NCBI GenBank assembly: GCA_019671135.1
Contig: JAHRHY010000019.1
Coordinates: 806,001 to 870,000, forward strand
Source: Linnemannia hyalina
Taxonomy: Eukaryota > Mortierellomycota > Mortierellomycetes > Mortierellales > Mortierellaceae
DNA: 64,000 bases
Reading direction: 5' to 3'
Shown here piece after piece: positions 1 to 11,400 of the stretch. The notes below the pieces were generated by a model. That model worked only from the letters and a program-made list of their open reading frames with translations, made no database searches and had not been told where the DNA came from. Both the position numbers and the translations under genes were made by a program. Every line of letters starts with the position of its first letter. The stretch's first letter is position 1.

Positions 1-159
1 TCCCTCTTCTACTCCGATTTAGTCCCTACTCAGCTGAGTCAGCTCGTGGAGAACACCAATGCCTCACATCGCCGTAGTAGAGAAAATGTTTTCCCTCACT
101 TGCCAATAATGCCTCACAAGGGAAAGAAGATATAAAAGCAAGGAACAAAAAAAATGAAG
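1..159. other. Flank outside the large inverted repeat; no gene seen
   Basis: This is AT-rich sequence with oligo-A and AAGCAAAGAAC-like words. A short motif (GCCAATAATGCCTCAC) resembles the motif at about 308-325 just inside the inverted repeat, so the element may have further degenerate copies of its edge here. Nothing convincing codes on either strand. Confidence 0.5.
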
Positions 160-1047
160 CAACAAAAAATATGAAGCAAAGAACCAAAAAAAAAAATATG
201 AAGCAAGGACCAAAAAAAAAAAAAAGAGCAAAGAACAAAGAACAAAAAACGAACAAGAAACGAAAAAGAGATGAAGAGCAAAGAACAAAAAAAGCAAGCC
301 CTCAGTTGCCTACAATGCCTCATAATGCCATAAAAAAAAGGAAGCTCACATTGAACAGAGCGCTTCAGACTTTGTGTAAGTCATCATTGGCATAGCGTCT
401 CAGACTGTGTGAAAGTCATCATAGGCATAGAGCCTCAGACTTTGTGCAAGTGTCATCATAGTCGTAGAGCCTCAGACCGTGTGCAAGTCATCATAGGCAT
501 AGAGCGACTCCCATCCTAAAAAAAAGAAGACATGCAACATAACATAGATTAGCACCCCCATTACGTCTTCCTCCAACAGCATTTACCAGTGCTGGGAGGA
601 CCAGACGTCCCCCTCAGGGGACGGGGGTAGTGACTCCTTTCGACCCCTTCCTGATACCCTCTTGTCGCTAAAGTGATACGATGATAAAGAAGCTTTCTGA
701 TTAGTAAAACGTTCGGGCTACGAAAATTATGTGTAGAGAAAAAACTAACTACACCCACGCGCGCACCCACTTTCTTTTCCTGTTGCTTGAAGGGAAGGGA
801 CGAGAAGGGAAGGGAAGGGGGGTGTTTATCTTACCAGGCGTCGGTCCAGACGGTGGAGGCGGGTGTAACGAGGAGCAACGCTCGACTCTTGTTACACCCT
901 ATCTTGGCAGGGGCGGGTATAAGGAGGAGCCAGCTCAACTCTACTTACACCCGCCTATCTAGGCAGGGGAAGAGAAAAAAACCCTTTGGAGGGAGGCAGG
1001 CGGGTGTAATGAGGAGCCAGCTCAACTCTACTTATACCCGCCTATCT

Positions 1048-1290
1048 AGGCAGGGGAGGAGGAGCAAGCTCGACTCTACTCAACCCTGTGAGGGGAGGCG
1101 GCTGGGTGTAAGAAGAGGAGCCAGCTCAACTCTGCTTACACCTGCATATCTAGGGGAGGAGGAGCAAGCTCGACTCTACTCAACCCACTAAGGGGGGGAC
1201 GGCTGGGTGTAAGAAGAGGAGCCAGCTCAACTCTGCTTACACCTGCATATCAAGGGGAGGAGGAGCAAGCTCGACTCTACTCAACCCTTC
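1048..1290. repeat. Tandem array, about 100-bp units, left arm
   Basis: The word GGAGCAAGCTCGACTCTACT recurs at 1061, 1161 and 1262, which gives a period of 100-101 bp. Each unit also carries AGGAGCCAGCTCAACTCT and a TTACACCTGCATAT-type end. More divergent related units continue upstream to about 855. The corresponding part of the right arm has different units, so the arrays grew or were replaced after the arms formed. Confidence 0.85.
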
Positions 1291-1993
1291 TTTCTTGGTA
1301 GACCTGGGGCTTGAGGGTATGGAGGGCATCACTTCCTCCTTGCACCCTAACTTGCCACTAAAGCGATATGGATGACAGTAATTAAATCTCTGATGATTAG
1401 TACATAGTATACTCGTAACCATGATGAGACAATCACTCAAGAACAAAAGCGCAGGAGAGCGTGGGAACTGGGAACCCTGGAGTTGTGTAAAGAACGCAAG
1501 GAAGGAAGCAAGAGAGCGTGGGACCTGGGAAACGAAGAGCGTGGGACCTGGGAAGCGAAGAGTGTGTAAAGAAGGGGAAGAAAGAGCAAAAAAAAGTAGC
1601 GCAAACGTAAACGCTCACCCCCACAGAAAAAGACGAGGAGGGAGCAAAAAGAAAGCAAGTCAGACGCGCAACCCATACACGACAACTCAAAAGAAAAGGA
1701 TTCCGGAGAGCGTGGGAGCTGGAAAACGACGTGGAGTTTATGAACGAACAAAACAAGCAGCGCAAACACAAACGCTCACCCCCACAGAAAAAGACGAGGA
1801 AGGAACAAAAAGAAGGCAAGGCGTGTGCTCTTGCACAAAAACACGAAGAAGGAAGAAAGAAACTAGGACAAAACAACGCACACGCGCACCCAACAACGAG
1901 AAACAACGAGATAAGGAAAGTAGAACGGGAAAGAAAGTGTGGGAGAGGAGATACAACGCGAAAAACAGACACACCCTCTTTCGTTTTCTGTTC

Positions 1994-2090
1994 CTGAGAA
2001 AGGGAGGAAAGGAAAGAGAGGAAAGGAAAGGGAGGAAAGGAAAGGGAGGAAAGGAAAGGGAGGAAAGGAAAGGGAGGAAAGGAAAGGAAA
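1994..2090. repeat. GGAAA/GGGAGGAAA purine microsatellite (left arm)
   Basis: This is an uninterrupted purine tract built from GGAAAGGAAAGGGA units. A matching pyrimidine tract (CCCTTCC units) lies at about 2829-2900 in the right arm, as expected for inverted copies. Both have changed length since duplication. Confidence 0.85.
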
Positions 2091-2198
2091 TGGAAGAGAA
2101 GGAAGGTGGTTTTCTTACCAGGCCAGCGGCGGTTTCCAGAAGAGGAGTGAAGAAGAAAGAGAAGAAAAGAAAACAACTGTTTTGGCCAGGGAGATTGC

Positions 2199-2220
2199 CT
2201 TTTATACCACGTGGCACGTG
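2199..2220 (-). promoter_or_regulatory. TATA box plus paired CACGTG, facing left (outward)
   Basis: On the minus strand two CACGTG palindromes (2208-2213 and 2215-2220) lie immediately upstream of TATAAAAG (2199-2206). The same module occurs mirrored in the right arm. The spacing and order look like a core promoter transcribing leftward away from the centre of the inverted repeat. No product is recognised, so promoter activity is an inference. Confidence 0.5.
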
Positions 2221-2397
2221 CAAGCAAATATTGCTGCGTCATCTTGGGTGGCAAAGAGCAAGGGCGAGTGCGTGTGTAACTAGAGGGGTGGTTGACAGGG
2301 CTCTCAAAAAGGAAGTATACGAAAAGGTTTCCCATGCAAAATGGGATATTCCCATCTCTCTAAACGCAGGACCTTCTCCATTGACCATGAACCAACC

Positions 2398-2497
2398 TTT
2401 GTCTGACTCTTGTTTCATTCGTCATCCATGGCCTCTCTCCGCACCTCTTATTTCCCTTTCTTAATGCCTCTTCTGTCCTTCTCCAAGTAAAGGATGG
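2398..2497. other. Central unpaired spacer of the inverted repeat
   Basis: This is about 100 bp of pyrimidine-leaning sequence with no counterpart on the other side. It separates the inner block ending near AAACGCAGGACCTTCT on the left from the mirrored AGAAGGTCCTGCGTTT on the right. A loop of this size would be typical of a foldback structure. Confidence 0.7.
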
Positions 2498-2678
2498 TTG
2501 CATGGTCAATGGGTCCATGATAGAAGGTCCTGCGTTTAGAGAGATGGGAATATCCCATATTGCATGGGAAACCTTTTCGTATACTTCCTTTTTGAGAGCC
2601 CTGTCAACCACCCCTCTAGTTACACACGCACTCGCCCTTGCTCTTTGCCACCCAAGATGACGCAGTAATATTTGCTTG

Positions 2679-2700
2679 CACGTGCCACGTGGTATAAAAG
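2679..2700 (+). promoter_or_regulatory. TATA box plus paired CACGTG, facing right (outward)
   Basis: CACGTG at 2679-2684 and 2686-2691 is followed directly by TATAAAAG at 2693-2700. It is the mirror image of the left-arm module. A CT-rich stretch and a GTAAGA donor-like word (about 2816) follow, as in many fungal 5' leaders, but no credible reading frame does. Confidence 0.5.
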
Positions 2701-3636
2701 GCAATCTCTCCGGCCAAAACTGTTGTTTTTTCTTTTCTTCTCTTTTCTTCTTCACTCCTCTTTGGCCCCTCCTCTTGTCACCCACCTCTACCGTCTGGAA
2801 CCCGCCGCTGGCCTGGTAAGAAAACCACCTTCCCTTCCCTTCCCTTCCTTCCCTTCCCTTCCTTCCCTTCCCTTCCCTCCCCTTCCTTCCCTTCCTCACC
2901 TCCCTTTCTTAAGGAACAGAAACGAACGAGGGTGTGTGTATCTGTTTCTTGTTGTATCTCCTCTCCCACACTCCCTTTCCCGTTCTACTTTCCTTTCCTC
3001 GTTGTTTCTCGTTGTTGGGTGCGCGTGTGCGTTGTTTTGTCCTAGTTCCTTCCTTCCTTCCTCGAGTTTCTGTGCTGCAGCACAAGCCTTGCTTTCTTTT
3101 TGTTCCCTCCTCGCCTTTTTCTATGAGGGTGAGCGTTTGTGTCCGCGCTGCTTGTTTTGCTCCTTGCGTTCTTTAAGCTCTCCTCGTCGTTTCCCAGTTC
3201 CCACGCTCTCCGGCTTCTTTCTCTTTTGAGTTATCGTGTATGGCTTGCGCGTTTGGCTTGCTTTCGTTTTTTTCCCTCCTTGTCTTTGTTTGTGGGGTGG
3301 GCGTTGCGTTCGTGCTGCCTTTTAGGTTCCTTCTTCCCCTTCTTTACACAACTCCACAGACGGTTTTCAGTTCCCACGCTCTCCTACTTCCTTCTTTCCC
3401 TTCTTTACACAACTCCACGGTCCCCCTTTGTCCTTGAGTGATTGTCTCATCAGATTACATGTATACTATGTACTAATCATCAGAGATTTAATTATTGTCA
3501 ACTGTTTCGCTTTAGGGCAAGAGAGGGTGCAAGGAGGAATTCATCCCCTCCTCACCCTCATGCCTGGGTCCACCAAGGAGAGAGAGGTTGTAAGTAGAGT
3601 CGAGCGGTGCTCCTCCTTACACCCTCCCCCTGCAGA

Positions 3637-3905
3637 GATGAAAGGGTGTAAGTAGAGTCGAGCGTTGCTCCTCCTTACACCCTTCCCTGCCGAGACGAAA
3701 GGGTGCTAGGAGGAATTGAATCCCTCCTTGCACCCGTGCCGCTGCCGAGATGAAAGGGTGTTAGGGGGAATTGAGCCCCCCCTTGCACCCGCCTCGGTCA
3801 AGATGAAAGGGTGCTAGGAGGAAGTGATACCCTCCTTGCACCCGCCCCAACCAAGATGAAAGGGTGCTAGGAGGAACTGAACCCCTCCTTGCACCCGCCC
3901 CTGCC
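3637..3905. repeat. Tandem array of about 54-bp hairpin-forming units, right arm
   Basis: The word GATGAAAGGGTG (one copy GACGAAAGGGTG) recurs at 3637, 3693, 3749, 3802 and 3855, so the period is 53-56 bp. Each unit holds its own short inverted repeat, of the form GGGTGCTAGGAGG ... CCTCCTTGCACCC, separated by 8-10 bp. Every unit could therefore fold as a separate hairpin. The units are contiguous and variable, so this is not a CRISPR array. Confidence 0.85.
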
Positions 3906-4553
3906 GTTCGGACCGACATCTGGTAAGATAAATACCTCCATTCCCTTCCTTTCCCTTCCATTCCCATCCCTTAAAGGAAAAGAACGTGGGTGAGCGCGTG
4001 GGTATGGTGATTTTTTTCTCTGCACATTTTTTTGGTAGCGCAAACTTTTTACTAATCACAAAACTTCTTTATCATCGTACTACTTTAGTGACAAGAGGCT
4101 GCCAGAAAGGGGTCAAGAGGAGTCACGACCCCCTTCCCCCTCATACCTAAGTGTCCGCAATCCCGACTTGGCATGGGTGGCCGTGTGCTTGGCCGTGTCA
4201 AGGAAGTGGGTGCGCCGGCATGGTGGTCACCTTGGGGGCGTCTGGCCCTCCCAGCACTGACATATGCTGTTGGAGGAAGGCGTAATGGGGGTGCTAATCT
4301 CTGTGTCATTGCATGTCTTCTTTTTGTTAGGATGGGAGAGGCTATATTCCTATGATGACAGATGCAGCAAGTCTTAGGCGATATGTCTGTAATGGCACTT
4401 GCACCAAGTCTGAGGCGCTATGCCTATGATGACACCTGCACCAAGTCTGAGGGCCCCGGCTCAATGCGAGCTTTCTTTTATTATGGCATGAGGCATTGTA
4501 AACAACTGAGGGCTGACTTAATTTTTTGTTCTTTGCTTCATTTTTTGTTAATA

Positions 4554-5900
4554 GGGATTAGAAGAAGTGGTGGTAAGGGTGTGCGGAGGCGAAGGTGTGG
4601 TGGGGGCTTGGCGAAGGCCTCGTGTGCGTCTTTGGCGTGAAGGAAGACGTTGAAGGAGGGGGTGTTGGTGGAAGAGTACCTTTACAGGGAGTTTTTTGGA
4701 ACGGGGTTTCGCGTGTTTAGGTACCGGGACCTGGCTGTAAGGAAAAGAGCGAGGACAAAGAAAACGGAGAGTAGGAAGGAGAGCAATCACCATACTACAA
4801 ATACCAAACCATCAGCCATGGTCGTTCGTAGTTACTTTTTCGTTATTAAAAAGGCATTTTCGTTATTAAAAAGACATTTTCTCTAGTATCTGTTCTTCAT
4901 GCCCTCGTTGGTGCTCGTCTACTTGCGTCTTTGTCCATTTCTTCTCTCTCTTCTCTGTTCAGAACTCGTTGCGGGGTGGATTGTTCATGATTGTGTTGTG
5001 GGCGTTGGTTGGTTGTTGAAGATGTCGTCTTTCATGACGATGAGTCGAATGTTGGATGTGTAGATGGGAGTGGAGGGTCTTGACTCGTACGAAGGTCGAG
5101 GCATGAGAGGGTAGGAGAGTCGAGATAGTACGATAGAGAGAAAAGTACGTATGTGGTATATGAAGTGTGTGAAGGACAGGAAACAAGAAAGAAAGAATGA
5201 AAGAAAGGGAGAAAGAAAAGGAAGAAAAATGGAGGGAAAGGAGAAAGTTAAGAAAGAAATTGCAAAGAAAGTTGGAACGGGGTGGCCTTTTATATGTGTC
5301 TGTCCTTGGCGAGCAACAATGCTTTGCATAAATGATCATAGGTAAACGCGCGCGCCTCGAGTAAACGTCCAAGGGATAAAAGGAGACTTTCCCTTGTCTC
5401 AAACGCATCTTGTTATTTTGTCATTCAAGCGCGTCATGATCCTGTTTATCAGTCGCGTATAGGACCTTCCGTTACGATCGACCTTTATGGGCGCTTCATT
5501 TGCTTTATTAGAGACAACTTTACTACAAGAGACACAAGAACATGGATGTTATGATTGCCTTTAATCCTGGTGCTTGAAACGTACGCTACTTATTGCATCC
5601 TTTACCTTGTTGTAAGATCGAAAAGCATTAAGGAGCTAGTGAGCGCGTTGGTTGCGGAGGACACGTAGCTACTCAAGCCCGAGGATCATGGCAGGATGTG
5701 ACCTCATTTCTTTTAATGGTGGCGTGTCAAGACAACAGATCTGCTCTCCATTGTGCAAGAGAAATAAGAGGATTTCTCTCATATGATGCTCTCTCATCGA
5801 CATGTTATTTGCCATTGTATGTGCATCGCATAGACAGGGATGCATCGTCCACTGTTCCTACTTGTACGCTTTTTTTTCATCGCATTTTTTTTTGTTGCTA
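4554..5900. other. Spacer without a supported gene
   Basis: This is AT-rich and purine-rich sequence. A 20-bp unit (TTTTCGTTATTAAAAAGGCA) is tandemly duplicated at 4837-4876, and a GAAA/GGAAG-rich tract spans about 5172-5255. Frames on both strands are low-complexity. No promoter or RNA gene was recognised. Confidence 0.6.
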
Positions 5901-8427
5901 GATCAAGGATGCAACGGGGGCTGGTGTTGGGCCATTTGATGTAACAAGCATTTCACCAGAATGCAAATTAAGGATTCGCCATTGAACAGGCGACAAACTG
6001 CTTGTGACCATCACTAACTTTATGAACAGGAACAAGACGATGGACCACACTGAGGGACGGCTGGGCAACCTCTATTTTCCATGTTCATCAGAAATCGAGG
6101 TGACACGCACTGACTTCATTGGAGAAGCGATGAGGACGCGGGTCGAATGGTAGTTTCTTCTTTTTAAAATTCAAATATGAGGACTGACTGACTGATGCGT
6201 GGATGCCAGGCGATCATCGATCGTTGGAATAGGCACATCCGACCAGAATGTGCTGTTAATAACATAAAAAAAAAACATATCCTGATCCGAAGCTTTTGGA
6301 GTTTTACGACTTTGAGTATTACACTGAAACACCCTTCATTTTATCATCACAAAAGTGTTGCTGAGGATAGTACTGATGGAGACCTCTCCTCCTTTTATTA
6401 CGTTCCTTCCCAATTGGCTGTGAAGGCCTCTCATGAGACGCTTGTGTGATGAAGTGGACGAGATTGACGAGGAGGCCGAAGGAGAAGAAGAAGAAGAAGA
6501 AGAAGCGCAGCACACGCCTGGTAAAACATCCGCACTACCCCAAAGGTGATGAATGGAGTCTGTTGCTTCAATATGGACTAACTTTTTGCATGTAATTTTC
6601 TGTCAATGCCAATGTAGATTCAGTCGAGAAGGAACCAAGCCGTGCCCCATCTACGAGTCATCCGGAGCGTAACTCGAATGCTCTGCGATAGTCTCAGCTT
6701 GGACCAAGATATCAACTGAAACTGAGTTCGAAAAGCCTTTCATGAACCAGACAAGTTCACGGAGCACGAGTTTAACGTTGTAGCAGACATTGTCGAGAAG
6801 CTCAGACCATACGCTCCCAAACGCCATAAACCCACTCAAGGCCGCCGAAGAACCCTTCCGACTCCAAGCGCTGCGTCGATATGCGGAATAGTCCTCATTG
6901 CCAACACATTACTCCGAGTATCCCGGCTATCCAAATTTCACGCGCAGGATCGCTCCACCCGATACCATTGGGGGCAGCAGCGTTGTACGAGTGCCTATGC
7001 GCGAAGAGTCCAGGTCACTTTGGCCCTTTCTACGATTCCATCAACAAGATAACATCCCTCCCCGCCGCCATACACCACAAGGATGAACTTTTTGCATCGC
7101 TATTCGACATGAGCCAGCATCAATATCATGTGTGCTCAGCGGAAGTTGACTTTTGTTCGGCGTATAAGTTTATTGACAGTTTTTGCGTTATAATGCGATC
7201 CGCCTTGCGAGTTTTGAGATGGAATAATAGAAGGTTGCTGATACTTCATATTTCTTTTTTGTAGAAATCAGATAAGCTGTCTCAGGAACCCAGGCCGCTT
7301 GGCCTTGACCACAAGGGCAGGAGGAAGCGGTTCTTGGACAAGGAACGGGTTCAAAGAGATACGGCCGCCACCATCAAGGGGATTCGAGACACGCGAGGCT
7401 CAACGGACGACGCCACTGAACTCTTAGAAGGTGGATAGATTGCATCAAAAGGCCTTGTATGACTTTCGAAGGGGCGAGATCGGAGGCAGAGGATGCATTC
7501 GAGGAATGGGCAAATCATTAGGATCACATCCGCCAATTGCGCGCTTCCAAATACGCATTCGTCAAGATTGGCAACATAGCGCAGAACCCTGATACCACCC
7601 CATTTACCACCAACAACTCTGTTGACCCCAACTTGGAGTCGGCCTTGTATCGAAGATAGAACGGAGAAGATTCGGATCGAGCATATGCTGCAGGAAAATG
7701 GTTGAGAGGCAGGAACGACGAGCAATAGGGGTTTTATCTGGCGACTCAGGGCTGGTGACTCTCCAGAAGTCCATTGCGCAAACACTCAGTGGCGTGGTCG
7801 ATCACATTCGACAATACGAGGTGCTGACATCTAATCGATTTGAACTGCTGCCAGGTAATTATTCGCCAAGGAAAAAAAAATCTAAGAAAGCCTAGGTAGT
7901 TTGCCTTGCCTAAATGTTTGTGTTGCTTGCTCATCATGCTCTACAAGGACCGGCAGGGACCTCTGTAGGCTCGCGCATCAAGGGACATACGAAACGCGGT
8001 GGTCCCATCAACACCGTCAAAGCTGCATTGTCAGTCACACGAACGAAAACTGAACGTCCAGGATATATTCAGCATGTTATCGGACGATATCTCTGATGAC
8101 GGCGAAGAGAATCAAGGATGGCAACATCAAAACACTACGTTTACACGGAGCGGTCCAATGTCGATACAAAGATTTGCTTGCCCACGGTACAAGGCTGGGC
8201 GCCCAACTCAGGGGCTCGATACAAACAGCGCCATCAACATTGCGACAGCAGGAGCAAGCAGTCTTTTTTCAGCCAACAATACCATCCTTCCACCGTTCCG
8301 GCCATTCTCACTTCCTTCACCCCCAACAACGCCAGAGCCACCTTTGGAACAAATCAAACCCTTGCCACCACACCCAGATGCACCAGTAGGACTAGTTAGT
8401 TCATTTAGGCTAGGTCGTTTTTATTAA
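5901..8427 (+). pseudogene. Decayed multi-exon gene of unknown family
   Basis: Several stretches translate into ordinary, non-repetitive protein but are broken by stops and frame changes. At about 5904-6150 a frame reads KDATGAGVGPFDVTS then, after one in-frame TGA, LLVTITNFMNRNKTMD, and reaches a GTAGTT donor-like site. Near 6270-6355 PDPKLLEFYDFEYYTE is read before a TGA. An acidic Glu run encoded by GAA codons lies at about 6481-6505. Further fragments are HEPDKFTEHEFNVVADIVEK (about 6739-6800), DELFASLFDMSQHQYHVC (about 7082-7135), RRKRFLDKERVQRDTAA (about 7320-7370) and a Pro-rich C-terminal-looking piece ending at 8427. Intron-like GT...AG segments lie between some fragments. I do not recognise the family. 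It could be a dead host gene or a relic of a mobile-element protein. It lies tail-to-tail with LDB17, overlapping its stop by a few bases. Confidence 0.5.
8420..8425 (-). terminator. AATAAA poly(A) signal overlapping the LDB17 stop codon
   Basis: On the minus strand the hexamer AATAAA shares bases with the TAA stop at 8424-8426. The 3' UTR would then be very short, or a cryptic downstream site would be used. Confidence 0.4.
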
Positions 8428-11400
8428 TGTGCAACTGTAATAGCAATACGCTGATCGCCTACAGAAGTAGCCGACACCGCCGCTACATCGTCCTCAGAAC
8501 TCCTACCCTCAACAGTTCTCGAATTCGTCGACCCTGAACTCGCATTAGCAGAAGCAGCAGCGGCTGCATTCTTGAGTTCCTGCTCCAACCACTCTCTCAG
8601 AACCCGTTCCACCAACCGCTGAGTCGTCGGACTGGTAGGTCTCGAATCCTTTCGTGTCGGCTGAGGACGCGAGGAGGGAGCTCCGCTGACATGGATGTGG
8701 AGGTTGGTGCTGCTGTTGTTGTTCGAATGCGGCAACACATTCTCCAACACCAACGATCCCGAACTGCTCCCTGTCGAGTTCAACGATCCTGCCCCTCGCA
8801 CCGGATGGGGCTGCTGCACATTCGACATAATCGGGCTAGGACATGCGCTAGTGGCATTCCCCTGCTGAATGGAAGCAAACTTCAGTGCCGGCGAATTACT
8901 GCTCTGTCGATCCCGATACGTCAACCTCATAGTTTTTTCATTCCACAACCGCGAGTGGATCTCCTGCTGCTGCATCAACTCCAACTGCTCCTGCTCCCAC
9001 AACTGCGCCCTCAGATCATCATCCAGACTATCGCCTCCGAGCTCACTCAGGACTCGAATAATCTCTGCGCGCTTATACATGGCGGGCTGTTCCTGCTTCA
9101 GTCCCGTGTTGGCGAGGAGGGGTCCCATGACACGGAGGTATGCGTGGCGGAGAGGTTCCTCTTCTTCAGGGAGATTCCACAGTTCGCGGATGACAACGTC
9201 CACCAGGACGTGGAGATCGTTCGTGTAGAAGAAATCGTTCAGTGTTTGGTGAGGCGATGTGAACAACAAGTACAGCAGCTTCAAAATCAACATCTGCAAC
9301 GCACTTTCCTCTACATCGACAGAAAAAATGAACAATAATAAATATGATAAGTCCACACATATCTTTCATAACAGCCATTTAGGCATAAATACACAAGGTT
9401 GTACATATAAAAAAAAAAAGAAGGATAGTTCTTTACCAGCGCGGTTGAGCATGAAGATGAGGTTTTCGCCAAAGGTGCAACTGGCGCCAGGACGATCCGA
9501 GAGTGCGGAGAGCAAAGGGTTCGAGGGGGTATATTGGCGGGCAGCACGGCAGGCGGCCATGTGGAGCATATATTGTTCGTTGAATGTGAGGAGCAACTTG
9601 ATGACTCCATAGTTAAGTCTTTCATCCGCGTCCGTCCTTGTCCGTTCCACAAGATCCAGTAGATAATGCAAAAGATCCTCATCCACCAGGGCTGTTGATT
9701 GTTTCACATGCGAAAATAGCCGAAAAAAAGTAGGGGTTAGGACAAAATTAATTCGATAGGACGTTATCCATCGACCAAGCGCGTTGAAAAGAATACTTAC
9801 CAAGGTCGCGTGGCTTCAAGGACTGGACGCGGCAGATCTCAAAGAGGAGATCGACAGCAAGGGGCTGTAGCCGCTCTCCGTCCATTTCGAGGATCTGGTA
9901 CTTGAGTTTAGCCAAGAATTCGCTCTTGAGGATCCAATGGTTTACTTGTTGGTTCTCCTTGCCTGCGTATAACAAGATCTGATATGTAATCCACATGTCT
10001 CGCACTTCCTGGCCCTATATTTCATGCAAGGGAATTAAGTAGTAAAGAGATGTTAGTGTCTTGAACTAAATGTCCCGAGGAAAAAGTGCAAGCTTGGATG
10101 AATTCGAAGACGAAGTAACAAAAAATAGATAGATGCCTAGATCCCTTTTTATTTCCTCCGCCTCGCCCCTCCTCTCCACTTTGAAATTCTTATTTTTAAA
10201 ACAAATGACGCTGCATGTCTCTAATTGTACGGTATGTGTACTGGGTGCACACTTGACCCTATTTTTGCCCACAGACCGCCCACTGCTGGTCCCTCTTCCC
10301 AACTCTTTTTTTACTCACACCCACGCTCACTCGTCGTTGTCGTCACCCCTGGGGTTTAATCTCGATAAACATTTATCAACAAACAATAACCGTTACATCA
10401 TCCATTTTTCCCATCCGCCAAAGTCGGATTTTTTTCTTGTGCGGCGGGCGCAATGCAGTGTTTGGACTCCATGATGGAAAAAAAAAGAGCACATTGATTA
10501 TTCATCCCCCCATCTATCCATGCTTCGCACACCACTTAGTTTCGTCGCTTGTTTCCTAAACAGCTCCACAGGCGAAGGACTCACCTCGATGGCACGGTCA
10601 AGAATTGCAGACGCGATCGCAAGGGTGTTGTTCTGGAACATCTCCGAGTCAAAGAGACGGTAGCAGCAGTTGGCCAGATCCTGTCCTGAATTGTCCAGAA
10701 AGTCGTCTAGAAAGGGTAAGGATAGTAGTGTCGATAATCAATTAGCCAACTGTGAAGGTATTGTTACTGTTTCAAAGACCGGGAAACTAGAGCGATGAAC
10801 GAGAAAAAGGTGAAGAAAAGGGCCGAAGTGACTTGAACCAATCGAGGTTGCCTTGATCGATGGATAAGGTACCACTCTTCCTCGGAAAAGAAGTCGGGCG
10901 AGTGTTGTATGCGAGAGAGAGAGAGAGAGAGATCACACTGCAGAGGAGAAACATGACCCCAACTCAAAATAGTAAACATTGGGCAAAAGGGCCAGGCACA
11001 CCTTAATTACGCAGAGGGAACGGCAATGATAAGAGGGAGAGCCAATGGGTAAAAAAAAAGGGGATGTCACTCCTTCAGCGAGTCGGGTGGGGCCATATGA
11101 TCCTATGGGAATCAGGCATGCCAACCCTCCCTCTCCTTCTCCCTTGCACCAGCCCAGCTGTTATATTTGTAGTTATCTTTCTCCTGAATTTTAAAAATGC
11201 TTATGTCCTCCTTATCCATTTGCTTTGTCGGAAAAGAGGGGGGTGAATGGAATAAAAAGTGGAGGAATAAGAATGAAAAGGCCAGTGTGTTAAATTGGAC
11301 TTGGACTTGTTGTTGCCTTTACCTTGGTATTGGACCAGTAGAGAAATAAACGCGTTGACTTGCGATTCAGGGCTGTCGTGGAATCCGCCTCCATCCAACT

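Larger units (their letters stand above)
160..2397. repeat. Left arm of a giant imperfect inverted repeat
   Basis: Read outward from the centre, this arm matches the reverse complement of 2498-4553 through a series of clear blocks. They are the GCAAGCCCTCAGTTG/AATGCCTCAT edge, a run of AGACTTTGTGCAAG/TCATCATAGGCATAG units (360-510), the GCACCCCCATTACG block (551-600), ATCTCTGATGATTAGTACAT (1389-1408), AGACAATCACTCAAG (1427-1441), CACGTGG/TATAAAAG in opposite orientation (2199-2213), and the inner GGGATATTCCCATCTCTC block (2342-2359). The arm is itself internally duplicated: 662-830 resembles 1340-2130, with both copies ending in a CTTACCAGG word next to a GGAAGG-type tract. Open frames here, including one over 300 codons, are purine-rich repeat artefacts. 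It is best described as a foldback-like or nested inverted-duplication element. No transposase was seen. Confidence 0.85.
2498..4553. repeat. Right arm of the giant inverted repeat
   Basis: This is the reverse-complement partner of 160-2397. Clear anchors are TTGAGTGATTGTCTCAT (3434-3450), ATGTACTAATCATCAGAGAT (3468-3487), the GCACTGACATATGCTGTTGGAGGAAGGCG block with CGTAATGGGGGTGCTAATCT (4253-4302), repeated TGCACCAAGTCTGAGG/CTATGCCTATGATGACA words (4360-4460), and CAACTGAGGGCTGACTT near the outer edge (4503-4520). Identity to the left arm is patchy, with many indels, so the duplication is not recent. A purine/pyrimidine shadow frame (2672-3229) is not considered a gene. Confidence 0.85.

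Noticed and set aside
1421..2464. Open frames of 300-350 codons on both strands in the left arm
   Set aside because: They are made of purine or pyrimidine repeats (Lys/Glu/Arg or Phe/Ser/Leu runs), overlap on both strands, and have drifted mirrored counterparts in the other arm. There is no domain.
3637..3905. CRISPR-like regular repeat
   Set aside because: Units are contiguous variants with no unique spacers, in a eukaryotic context.
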